Part shown: in pieces, positions 6,591 through 12,132 of the stretch | Numbering within the stretch: the stretch's first letter is position 1 | How the letters are laid out: the number at the start of each line of letters is the position of its first letter | NCBI GenBank assembly: GCA_910584235.1 | Contig: CAJTZD010000087.1 | Coordinates: 1 to 12,782, forward strand | Source: an uncultured Acetatifactor sp. | GTDB lineage: Bacteria > Bacillota > Clostridia > Lachnospirales > Lachnospiraceae | Length of the DNA: 12,782 bases | Direction: 5' to 3' | Made by a program: the position numbers and the translations under genes | Notes under the pieces: model-generated | What the model saw: the letters and a program-made list of their open reading frames with translations, nothing else | Told to the model about the DNA's origin: nothing | Database searches by the model: none

Positions 6591-7049
6591 CTATATCTGC
6601 GCGCTGTTATCCGAAGAAGTCGTCTCCATGCCCTGAAGCGCATCCGATACGGCCGCTTTGGCTTCTTTTTGCATCTCTTTCATCTCCCGGCGGTTGGGTT
6701 TCGGTCTCTTGCTGGCATCCTGGTTCATATCGCATCTGCCCTGGAAAATAGCCTGTTCGTCAATCACCAGTCCGTTTGTGGTAATATCGCCGATGACTCT
6801 GGCCGTGGATGTCAGCTCCACTTTCTCCGGCACGTTCAGGTTGCCGTACACCTCTCCGCCAATGATGACTTTCTTCGCGTTGATGTCGCCGTTGATACAG
6901 CCGGATGCCCCAACGATCACCGTATCCGTCACTGTTACGTTGCCGTTTACCGTTCCGTCGATCCGGATTGTCCCCTCGGCTTTAAAGTCGCCGCCGCACT
7001 CCGCATTCATTCCGATAATGGTAGAAATCTGTGTCTCGTTCTTCCTCAT
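6591..7049 (-). CDS. Bactofilin family (polymer-forming, DUF583) protein
   Basis: A 152-residue bactofilin. The core (about residues 10-110) shows the repeating Gly-rich beta-helix pattern GDFKAEGTIRIDGTVNGNVT, then VIVGASGCINGDI, VIIGGEVYGNL and ARVIGDITTNGLVIDEQAIFQG. The C-terminal tail (110-152) is charged and probably disordered. Bactofilins assemble nucleotide-free filaments on the membrane that position cell-wall enzymes. The start at 7049 has GGAGG upstream and an N-terminus (MRKNETQISTIIG) typical of the family; a longer in-frame extension overlaps the end of the upstream gene and is rejected. It lies 22 bases after the M23-like gene, so the two are almost certainly one operon. A terminator follows the stop codon. 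Confidence 0.93.
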   Translation of the reverse strand: MRKNETQISTIIGMNAECGGDFKAEGTIRIDGTVNGNVTVTDTVIVGASGCINGDINAKKVIIGGEVYGNLNVPEKVELTSTARVIGDITTNGLVIDEQAIFQGRCDMNQDASKRPKPNRREMKEMQKEAKAAVSDALQGMETTSSDNSAQI

Positions 7050-7071
7050 TTTCCCTTTCCTCCGCTTTCTG

Positions 7072-7812
7072 TCAGCCGCTGATCGCCAGCACTTCCATGG
7101 GGCTGATATATGCACCGTCCCGGGTCATCTGGTAGCCCAGCTTGCTGTCATCGTCCGTGATCACGAACAAGGTGGCTCCCTGGGTGACCGTCTCTCCCTG
7201 CCTTACCTTGACTTCGCCTGCGCATCTGTAGATTGTGGTATATCCATTGCCGTGATCCACCCAGACATTATTCCCATACTCAGGATCCTCGTTCACCACC
7301 GTCACAGATCCGCCGGCTGCCGCCACTACCATGGAGCCGTTGGAAGCCGTAAAGATACAGATGGGATTGCCGTTCTCCTCTGTCTTCTCTTCCATACTGG
7401 TCTTCCCTGTCAACGGAAATTCCGTCGGCATGGTCTGCTTTTGCAGCTGTTCTGACAGTTGTGTCTCGCTTTGGGTCTTCTGGTTCACGGTCTCGCTGAG
7501 AATTCCTATCCGCTGGTTCAGTTCGTCAATCTCGCCGTTGAGCCCGGCTACCTGGCCCTCCAGCGCGGCTTTCTCCTGCTCCAGCTTCGCAATCGCATCA
7601 TTCTCTGCTTCCGTCTGCAGCGTCTCCCCAGTCCATACGTCTCTCTCATACAAAAAGAACCCGATCAGCGCGCCGATAATGACGCACTGGACAAGGATAA
7701 TTGTCTGCAGGATCCAGGGACGGACCTTAAACTGTCTCACTTTACCGTCCGTGGCATCGGATGTCACAATCACCACATGGTTATTCTTGCGCTTATGTCC
7801 CTTACGTACCAT
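7072..7812 (-). CDS. Membrane-anchored coiled-coil protein with degenerate M23/LytM domain
   Basis: A 246-residue protein. It has a basic cytoplasmic N-terminus (1-32), one transmembrane helix (about 33-54, ILQTIILVQCVIIGALIGFF), a long coiled coil (about 65-126, TEAENDAIAKLEQEKAAL onwards) and an M23/LytM-like beta domain (about 150-244). The domain keeps the fold signatures MVVAAAGGSVTVV, YGNNVWVDHGNGY and VKVRQGETVTQGATL. The zinc-site motifs are gone: no HRGVD-type His/Asp before the core, YRCAG where Y.HL is usual, and KLGYQMTRDG where HLHFE is usual. It is probably a non-enzymatic regulator or scaffold, as known for degenerate LytM proteins such as EnvC. The start at 7812 follows GGAGGTGA; the upstream in-frame extension has no ribosome site. 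It forms an operon with the bactofilin downstream. Confidence 0.9.
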   Translation of the reverse strand: MVRKGHKRKNNHVVIVTSDATDGKVRQFKVRPWILQTIILVQCVIIGALIGFFLYERDVWTGETLQTEAENDAIAKLEQEKAALEGQVAGLNGEIDELNQRIGILSETVNQKTQSETQLSEQLQKQTMPTEFPLTGKTSMEEKTEENGNPICIFTASNGSMVVAAAGGSVTVVNEDPEYGNNVWVDHGNGYTTIYRCAGEVKVRQGETVTQGATLFVITDDDSKLGYQMTRDGAYISPMEVLAISG

Positions 7813-7840
7813 AAAAGTCACCTCCAAATAACCTTTTAGT

Positions 7841-7869
7841 ATTTTACCATAAATGTGGTCACAATTCAA
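7841..7869 (-). promoter_or_regulatory. Promoter of the M23-like/bactofilin operon
   Basis: Minus-strand TTGAAT (7864-7869), a 17-base spacer and TAAAAT (7841-7846), with TG in the extended -10 position. The start should be near 7834, about 22 bases before the ATG. Confidence 0.65.
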
Positions 7870-7904
7870 CGATAACAACAGCATTTTGTTATGTTTTCAC
7901 AAAC

Positions 7905-7949
7905 AAAAAAGCCTATTTTATGCACTAAAACATAATTATCGGCTTTTTT
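7905..7949 (-). terminator. Intrinsic terminator after hisA
   Basis: AAAAAAGCC (7905-7913) pairs perfectly with GGCTTTTTT (7941-7949), with a further TTATG/CATAA pair inside. The minus-strand transcript ends in a run of six U's. It lies 11 bases after the hisA stop. Confidence 0.85.
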
Positions 7950-7959
7950 ATACACATTT

Positions 7960-8751
7960 TCAACAATTATTTTCTGCTTTCTTGCACATATCCAGCACTT
8001 TCTCCCAGGAAAGCTTTCCACCGAACAAATCCAGCGCACTCCCAATGGTGACATTCAGACGGCCCTTTCCCAGCACTTTGAGCAGTTCTAAATCCTCATA
8101 ACTATGCACGCCGCCTGCGTATGTCACAGTCTTTCCGTCCCATGCCCCCAGGAAAGCCGCCAATTCCCTTTCGATTCCCCCTGCCTTTCCCTCCACATCC
8201 ACAGCATGAACCAGAAATTCATCGCAATATTCCGAAAGCCGCGCCAGAAGCGCCTGATCAACCCTTTCCTCGGTCACCCTCTGCCACCTGTCCGTGACGA
8301 TGCGGTATTCCTCCCCTACTTTTTGACAGCTTAAATCCAGCACCAGCTTTTTGCTTCCCACTGCACTCCGCATCCTTTCCAGCCTGTCGTAACAGATTTG
8401 CCCGCCCCGGAACACATAGGATGTAACGATTACATGGGAAGCGCCCGCCTCCAGGAACTCCGGCGCAGACTCCGGTGTGATACCGCCGCCGACCTGCAGT
8501 CCGCACGGATAAGCCCTTAAAGCCGAGAGCGCCTGCTCTTTCGTGGCAGCATACTGCCCGCTGTCTCTGGCATTGAGCAGAATCACATGGCCGCCGCGAA
8601 TGCCGGCATCCCGATAGAGCCTTGCGTAATAATCAGCGCCCTGCTCTGCCACAAAGTTCTCTTTCACTGTATTGCCCGCGTCCTGCAGGCTGGCGCCTAC
8701 GATCTGTTTGACTCTGCCGTTGTGAATATCGATACATGGTCTGAATTCCAT
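7960..8751 (-). CDS. hisA: Eukaryotic-type HisA: ProFAR isomerase
   Basis: A 263-residue TIM-barrel isomerase for the fourth step of histidine synthesis, opening the ring of the aminoaldose ProFAR to its ketose form PRFAR. Motifs follow the yeast HIS6 type rather than the usual bacterial one: CIDIHNGRVKQIVG (6-19, catalytic Asp8), YYARLYRD, LQVGGGI (85-91), VIVTSYVF, LVLDLSCQK (136-144), WQRVT, EFLVHAVDVEGKAGGI (178-193, with the second acid), YAGGVHS (211-217) and GSALDLFGG (237-245). Both phosphate-binding loops are present, so activity is expected. The start at 8751 (MEFRPCIDIHNG) matches the yeast N-terminal length; GGA lies 6 bases upstream and AAAGGA further out. ATG 8787 and TTG 8799 are possible alternatives. 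No other his gene is in the window. A terminator follows, and the upstream region carries palindromes. Confidence 0.9.
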   Translation of the reverse strand: MEFRPCIDIHNGRVKQIVGASLQDAGNTVKENFVAEQGADYYARLYRDAGIRGGHVILLNARDSGQYAATKEQALSALRAYPCGLQVGGGITPESAPEFLEAGASHVIVTSYVFRGGQICYDRLERMRSAVGSKKLVLDLSCQKVGEEYRIVTDRWQRVTEERVDQALLARLSEYCDEFLVHAVDVEGKAGGIERELAAFLGAWDGKTVTYAGGVHSYEDLELLKVLGKGRLNVTIGSALDLFGGKLSWEKVLDMCKKAENNC

Positions 8752-8804
8752 CTTCTGTCCGTTTTTCCTTTCTTTTTCATTTTTCATGTATAAAATCAAT
8801 CATT

Positions 8805-8827
8805 TGTCACATACTAGTGACATGTCA
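8805..8827. promoter_or_regulatory. Overlapping palindromes between hisA and the lipoprotein gene, candidate operator
   Basis: TGTCAC (8805-8810) and GTGACA (8817-8822) form an inverted repeat with a 6-base centre. It overlaps the perfect 10-bp palindrome TGACATGTCA (8818-8827). A CTAG tetramer (8814-8817) lies in the centre of the first. The position, 54-76 bases upstream of the hisA start, fits an operator. Confidence 0.45.
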
Positions 8828-8830
8828 GTC

Positions 8831-8896
8831 ATTCTGCGCTCACGGTGGAAGGCACGCCTGGCGGATTTCCCACTGTCCTGTAAGATTGCGCAGAAT
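8831..8896 (+). repeat. Nested inverted repeats upstream of the lipoprotein gene, possible structured RNA
   Basis: A perfect 9-bp outer stem ATTCTGCGC (8831-8839)/GCGCAGAAT (8888-8896) encloses a 7-bp stem ACGGTGG (8842-8848)/CCACTGT (8870-8876). The inner stem has a G-U wobble when read as plus-strand RNA and a C-A mismatch on the minus strand. I do not recognise a riboswitch class. Confidence 0.45.
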
Positions 8897-8924
8897 TGTC
8901 TGGCTTATCCGATTACCATATGAA
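8896..8924 (+). promoter_or_regulatory. Putative promoter of the lipoprotein gene
   Basis: TTGTCT (8896-8901), a 17-base spacer and TATGAA (8919-8924). It overlaps a 7-bp inverted repeat TGTCTGG (8897-8903)/CCAGACA (8930-8936), which could be an operator. Confidence 0.45.
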
Positions 8925-8953
8925 AAGTACCAGACAGCAGAATGGAGGAAACT

Positions 8954-9508
8954 ATGAAAAAAGCGAAGAATTTCTCAGGAGCCAAGAAAATTTTGGCATT
9001 GGGGCTGGTGCTCGCCTATGTGTGTATGGCTACCGCCTGCACCAACAATGACAAAAAGAACAACAACTCTGACAGCATGGCCGGAACCAGCACGCAGGAT
9101 TCCGGCTCCGACGCTGTCGGAAGCAGCGGCAGCGTGGATAGCAGCACTTCCGCAGCTGACGATGCAAACGGCACAAACACTGACGGCAGTTCCGTGGAAA
9201 GCAGTGTCACCGGAACCGGCGGCGCCACCCAGGGGGACGACGATTCCCTGCTGGATGATGCGGGCGATGCCATCGATAATGCAGTAGATGATGTCACAGA
9301 CGGCATCGACAATATTACGGATGACCTTACGGGCAATGATAGCGGCACCGCCGACGGCAACAATGATACCGAAAACGGTACTGACAATGACGCTGCCGGA
9401 AATACCACAAACGGTAACGGCACCGATGCCGCAAACGGTACGGGCTCGGATGCCGCAGGCGCCCGCAGCAGAATGTACGGTCCCTCCTCGGGCGGAGCCG
9501 TCAGATAA
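8954..9508 (+). CDS. Low-complexity Asn/Asp/Gly/Ser/Thr-rich lipoprotein of unknown function
   Basis: A 184-residue predicted lipoprotein. The signal peptide has basic MKKAKNFSGAKK, hydrophobic ILALGLVLAYVCM and a weak lipobox ATAC, with Cys29 as the likely lipidated residue. The remainder is almost entirely Asn, Asp, Gly, Ser, Thr and Ala. Residues about 100-130 form a more ordered acidic block of short imperfect repeats (AIDNAVDD, VTDGIDN, ITDDL) that could be amphipathic. The very C-terminus is different, with ARSRMYGPSSGGAVR basic and Gly/Ser-rich. It is probably an extended cell-surface protein or spacer; I recognise no domain. The start at 8954 is set by GGAGG at 8944-8948; the ATG at 8942 overlaps that site and is rejected. 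Codon choice (GGC, GAC, ACC) looks like its neighbours, so there is no sign of recent transfer. Confidence 0.75.
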   Translation: MKKAKNFSGAKKILALGLVLAYVCMATACTNNDKKNNNSDSMAGTSTQDSGSDAVGSSGSVDSSTSAADDANGTNTDGSSVESSVTGTGGATQGDDDSLLDDAGDAIDNAVDDVTDGIDNITDDLTGNDSGTADGNNDTENGTDNDAAGNTTNGNGTDAANGTGSDAAGARSRMYGPSSGGAVR

Positions 9509-9515
9509 CGGACCA

Positions 9516-9573
9516 TCTCAGGCGTTTCCCTGCCAGGCAGCCATATTCTGCGCTGCGGGGCATTCGCCTGAGA
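9516..9573. repeat. Perfect 9-bp inverted repeat after the lipoprotein gene
   Basis: TCTCAGGCG (9516-9524) and CGCCTGAGA (9565-9573) enclose GC-rich sequence that can pair further (CAGC/GCTG, CCC/GGG). It starts 8 bases after the lipoprotein stop. No clear U-tract follows on either strand, so it may be a weak terminator or an mRNA-end stabiliser. Confidence 0.5.
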
Positions 9574-9578
9574 ATGTC

Positions 9579-9683
9579 TTAAATTCTGCCTATTCTTCTC
9601 TGATGGCCCCATCCCGATAAGCTTCCAGCGCTTCGGTACTGTCTTGCCAGGACTCTTAAGACCTGATTGTCCTTTTCGTTCAT
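9579..9683 (-). pseudogene. Possible tiny or decayed ORF downstream of dapB
   Basis: An ATG at 9683 has GAGGAG four bases upstream and reads MNEKDNQVLRVLARQYR, which looks protein-like, then loses plausibility. After that point the next frame reads EALEAYRDGAIREE to a stop at 9590. A single-base frameshift would join the two into a 31-residue peptide. It could be the remnant 5' end of a lost gene, a real very small protein, or chance. It starts 43 bases after the dapB stop on the same strand. Confidence 0.25.
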
Positions 9684-9710
9684 TGATCTCCTCATTTTCT
9701 CCGGAAGCAA

Positions 9711-9727
9711 AGATAACCGGGTTATCT
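9711..9727. repeat. 17-bp palindrome overlapping the dapB stop codon
   Basis: AGATAACC (9711-9718) and GGTTATCT (9720-9727) are perfect arms around one central base, overlapping the dapB TAG. The following minus-strand bases (TTTGCTT) are only weakly terminator-like. Confidence 0.45.
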
Positions 9728-10490
9728 ACAGAGCAGCCTCTATCACATCGCTCATATCGTATCTGCCCGCAGGCTTTCCGGCCAGGAACTTCGCCGCCTG
9801 AACCGCACCCTTGCCAAAGACCGCTTTGGAATACGCCCTGTGGGAAAAGGTGATGACTTCGTCCGGGCCGGCGAAAATCACATCATGATCGCCCACAATG
9901 GTGCCGCCTCTTACCGCGCTGATGCCGATCTCTTTCTCCGGCCGTTTCTCCCGCCTTGCGCTCCTGTCATAGACATAGGAGTACGTATTGTCTAACTCTT
10001 CGTTGATGACATCCGCCAGGGCAATGGCCGTTCCGCTGGGCGCGTCTACCTTTAAGTTGTGATGCTTTTCCACGATCTCCATGTCAAATCCCGCCGGGGC
10101 AAGGACGCCCGCCGCATTTTTTAAAAGCTTCAAGAGCAGATTGATACCCAAAGACATATTGGCAGAGCGAAGCAGGGCAATGGATTTTGCGGCCTCATCC
10201 ACTTTCGACAGTTGCTCCGGGCTTAAGCCTGTGGTACAGAGCACGCAGGGAAGTTTCCTCTCTACGCAGTAATCAAGCATTTTGTCCACTGCCGCCGCCG
10301 TGGAGAAATCCACCAGGCAGTCAGCCTCCACATTACATTCCCTGATATCCGTATACACAGGATAGGGGCTTTTTTTGTCATCGGTCATATCAATGCCGGC
10401 AACCAGCTTAGCCTCACTATCCCCCTCTAAAAGCCCTCTGATGACTTGTCCCATTTTTCCATTGCATCCGTGCATAATAATCCTGACCAT
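9726..10490 (-). CDS. dapB: 4-hydroxy-tetrahydrodipicolinate reductase
   Basis: A 254-residue cytoplasmic enzyme that reduces the DapA product with NAD(P)H to tetrahydrodipicolinate, for lysine and the diaminopimelate of peptidoglycan. The Rossmann nucleotide loop is GCNGKMG (8-14). DFSTAAAV follows at 61-68. The catalytic and substrate-binding block EKHHNLKVDAPSGTA lies at 141-155 (His143 and Lys147 as the expected acid and substrate ligand), then SAVRGG (191-196). Length and motifs are complete. The start at 10490 is preceded by AGGAGGAG and begins directly at the first beta strand (MVRIIMHG); an in-frame extension to 10535 lacks support. It lies downstream of dapA, separated by a terminator-like hairpin, so it is probably expressed by partial read-through; I see no convincing promoter in the gap. 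Confidence 0.97.
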   Translation of the reverse strand: MVRIIMHGCNGKMGQVIRGLLEGDSEAKLVAGIDMTDDKKSPYPVYTDIRECNVEADCLVDFSTAAAVDKMLDYCVERKLPCVLCTTGLSPEQLSKVDEAAKSIALLRSANMSLGINLLLKLLKNAAGVLAPAGFDMEIVEKHHNLKVDAPSGTAIALADVINEELDNTYSYVYDRSARREKRPEKEIGISAVRGGTIVGDHDVIFAGPDEVITFSHRAYSKAVFGKGAVQAAKFLAGKPAGRYDMSDVIEAAL

Positions 10491-10545
10491 ATTTTCTCCT
10501 CCTATTTTAAAGTCGCTGCGCGGCGCACTTTTCATCTGCTATACC

Positions 10546-10584
10546 AAAAAGGGCTCCCGCGTCAAAAAACGACGAAGCAGCCCT
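10546..10584 (-). terminator. Terminator or attenuator between dapA and dapB
   Basis: Plus-strand arms GGGCTCCCGCGTC (10551-10563) and GACGAAGCAGCCC (10571-10583) pair over 13 positions with two mismatches around a 7-base loop. In the minus transcript the stem is followed by five U's (10546-10550). It starts 15 bases after the dapA stop and should reduce dapB expression relative to dapA. Confidence 0.7.
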
Positions 10585-10598
10585 GCCTGATCTCAGTA

Positions 10599-11483
10599 TC
10601 AAAGTATCCCGTATGTCCGCATAGCCTTTTCCAGACGTTTCACATTTTCGGGCTCCATCTCGGTAAGCGGCCTGCGCAGCCCGCCCTCTATCATCCCCAT
10701 CAGGCTCAGAGCTTTCTTCACCGGAATCGGGTTGACCTCGCAAAACAGCGCATTGCACAATTCCATGGCCTCCAGCTGACATTTACAGCTGCCTTTTGCG
10801 TCCCCGTCCAGATACCTCTGGCAGATTTCATGGGTCTGCGCGGGAGCCACATTGGCCAGCACGGAAATCACCCCGATGCCGCCCAGGGACATGATGGGAA
10901 CGATCTGATCGTCATTCCCCGAGTAGATATCCACTATGCCCGCCCCAATGGCCGCCAGATGCGCGATCTGATTGATATTACCGCTGGCCTCCTTGACGCC
11001 TACAATGTTCTCTACCTCCTTGCACAACCGCACGATGGTCTCCGGCAGGATATTGCAGCTGGTTCTGCCGGGCACATTATAGAGCAGGATAGGAAGCTTT
11101 ACCGAATCCGCAACCGCCTTAAAATGCGCATACAAGCCGTTCTGGGTGGCCTTGTTATAATAAGGGCTCACCAGCAGCAGTCCGTCCACGCCGAATTTCT
11201 CCGCTTCTTTCGACAGGTAGATTGCCGTCTCCGTACAGTTGGAGCCTGTACCCGCCACAACCGGGACGCGCCCTGCCACAACCTCTGTACAGTAGCGGAT
11301 GGTCTCCAGATGCTCCTCATGGGTCAGCGTGGACGATTCACCCGTAGTACCACAGACTATGATGGCGTCCGTCCCCTTTGCAATCTGAAATTCCAGCAGC
11401 TTCGCAAACTCATCATAATTCACTTCACCATTGTCGCGCATGGGCGTAACGATAGCCACACCCGAACCCTTAAAAATAGACAT
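10599..11483 (-). CDS. dapA: 4-hydroxy-tetrahydrodipicolinate synthase
   Basis: A 294-residue TIM-barrel lyase that condenses pyruvate with aspartate semialdehyde, the first step of the diaminopimelate/lysine branch. The Schiff-base lysine is K164 in VGVKEASGN (161-169). The catalytic triad is visible as Thr in GTTGES (45-50), Tyr109 in SPYYNK and Tyr135 just before NVPGRT (136-141, with the substrate-binding Arg140). These map to E. coli residues T44, Y107, Y133, R138 and K161 with a constant small offset. The length is typical. The start at 11483 has GGAGG 8 bases upstream; an in-frame extension to 11507 overlaps that site. It lies 47 bases after the adenosyltransferase stop. I found no lysine riboswitch in the gap, and no convincing separate promoter. 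Confidence 0.97.
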   Translation of the reverse strand: MSIFKGSGVAIVTPMRDNGEVNYDEFAKLLEFQIAKGTDAIIVCGTTGESSTLTHEEHLETIRYCTEVVAGRVPVVAGTGSNCTETAIYLSKEAEKFGVDGLLLVSPYYNKATQNGLYAHFKAVADSVKLPILLYNVPGRTSCNILPETIVRLCKEVENIVGVKEASGNINQIAHLAAIGAGIVDIYSGNDDQIVPIMSLGGIGVISVLANVAPAQTHEICQRYLDGDAKGSCKCQLEAMELCNALFCEVNPIPVKKALSLMGMIEGGLRRPLTEMEPENVKRLEKAMRTYGIL

Positions 11484-11530
11484 CTTTTTTCCTCCATTAT
11501 TTTTCATTTCTCTATTGTACGGATCTATTG

Positions 11531-12034
11531 TCAGATTCTGGCTTTCCCCTCCGGCTCCCAGGTCTCGATCCTGGAGATCTCATCGGCCAGGGCACAGATT
11601 TCCCCGTCCGCTTTGCAGCCCGTCAGGATAATGTCCGCCTCCTCCCTGCAGTCCAGCAGCGCCTTTAAATCCTCTGCAGTCACGATCTTCTTCTCCACCA
11701 GCCGGAGCACCTCGTCCAGTATAAGCAGATCGCACTCCCTGGTGACCAGCACCTTTTTGGCGAAATTCATCTCGTTTTTGATATTGGCAATCGCCTCCTG
11801 CTTCTTCTCCTCTGAGAGGTCCTCGTAGCTCTCCTGGGATTTCTCAAAGCAAAACAGCTTGATCTCCGGCTCCATTCTGCGGAGGAAATCCTTGGACTTC
11901 ATACCGTTCCCTTTCAGGAACTGGATAATGACGACATTCTTTCCCTCCATGGCAGCCTGAAGCGCCCTGCCCAGGGCCGCCGGGGACTTTCCCCGTCCCT
12001 CTCCGGCATATATATATACCAATCCTTTTGCCAT
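11531..12034 (-). CDS. CobO/BtuR-type corrinoid adenosyltransferase
   Basis: A 167-residue P-loop protein of the CobA/CobO/BtuR family, which transfers the adenosyl group of ATP to cobalt of reduced corrinoids. Visible: P-loop GEGRGKS (11-17, where GxGKGKT is more usual), IIQFLKG (36-42), Walker-B-like LLILDEVL (103-110) and LTGCKADGEI (137-146) where the family normally has TGR. Fold and length fit; the Ser and Cys substitutions mean activity is likely but not certain. The start at 12034 has GAGGTG 5 bases upstream; an in-frame extension to 12091 runs through the promoter. It has its own promoter (12080-12108) and is followed closely by dapA. No other cobalamin gene is in the window, so the cell may use it to salvage B12. 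Confidence 0.88.
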   Translation of the reverse strand: MAKGLVYIYAGEGRGKSPAALGRALQAAMEGKNVVIIQFLKGNGMKSKDFLRRMEPEIKLFCFEKSQESYEDLSEEKKQEAIANIKNEMNFAKKVLVTRECDLLILDEVLRLVEKKIVTAEDLKALLDCREEADIILTGCKADGEICALADEISRIETWEPEGKARI

Positions 12035-12079
12035 ACCACACCTCGTTTCACCTGCAAGGGCAATTTTTCGGACGGTTAT

Positions 12080-12108
12080 AGCATACCACACTTTCCTGGT
12101 TTTGGCAA
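12080..12108 (-). promoter_or_regulatory. Putative promoter of the adenosyltransferase (and dapA) unit
   Basis: Minus-strand TTGCCA (12103-12108), a 17-base spacer and TATGCT (12080-12085). An overlapping TGCTATAAC could serve as an extended -10. The expected leader is about 40 bases. Confidence 0.5.
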
Positions 12109-12132
12109 ATCATTTGAACATCTTCGCTGTTT

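Noticed and set aside
6591..7115. A longer bactofilin starting at 7115
   Set aside because: It overlaps the end of the M23-like gene and the extra residues do not resemble the family; the start at 7049 has GGAGG.
8831..8896. Nested stem as a known riboswitch (cobalamin, ZTP, FMN, THF)
   Set aside because: Short matches such as CCACTGT or CCGCC occur, but the full conserved sets of these classes are not present.
9016..9612. A 198-residue open frame on the minus strand opposite the lipoprotein gene
   Set aside because: It has no ribosome site at its start and consists of Ser/Val/Pro/Leu-rich text expected from reading the biased Asp/Asn/Gly/Thr codons backwards.
11484..11530. Lysine riboswitch upstream of dapA
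   Set aside because: The gap is only 47 bases, too short for an L-box, and no conserved core is seen.
10446..11828. A 460-residue open frame on the plus strand across dapB, dapA and the adenosyltransferase
   Set aside because: It is antisense to three well-supported genes, crosses their boundaries and has no family signature.
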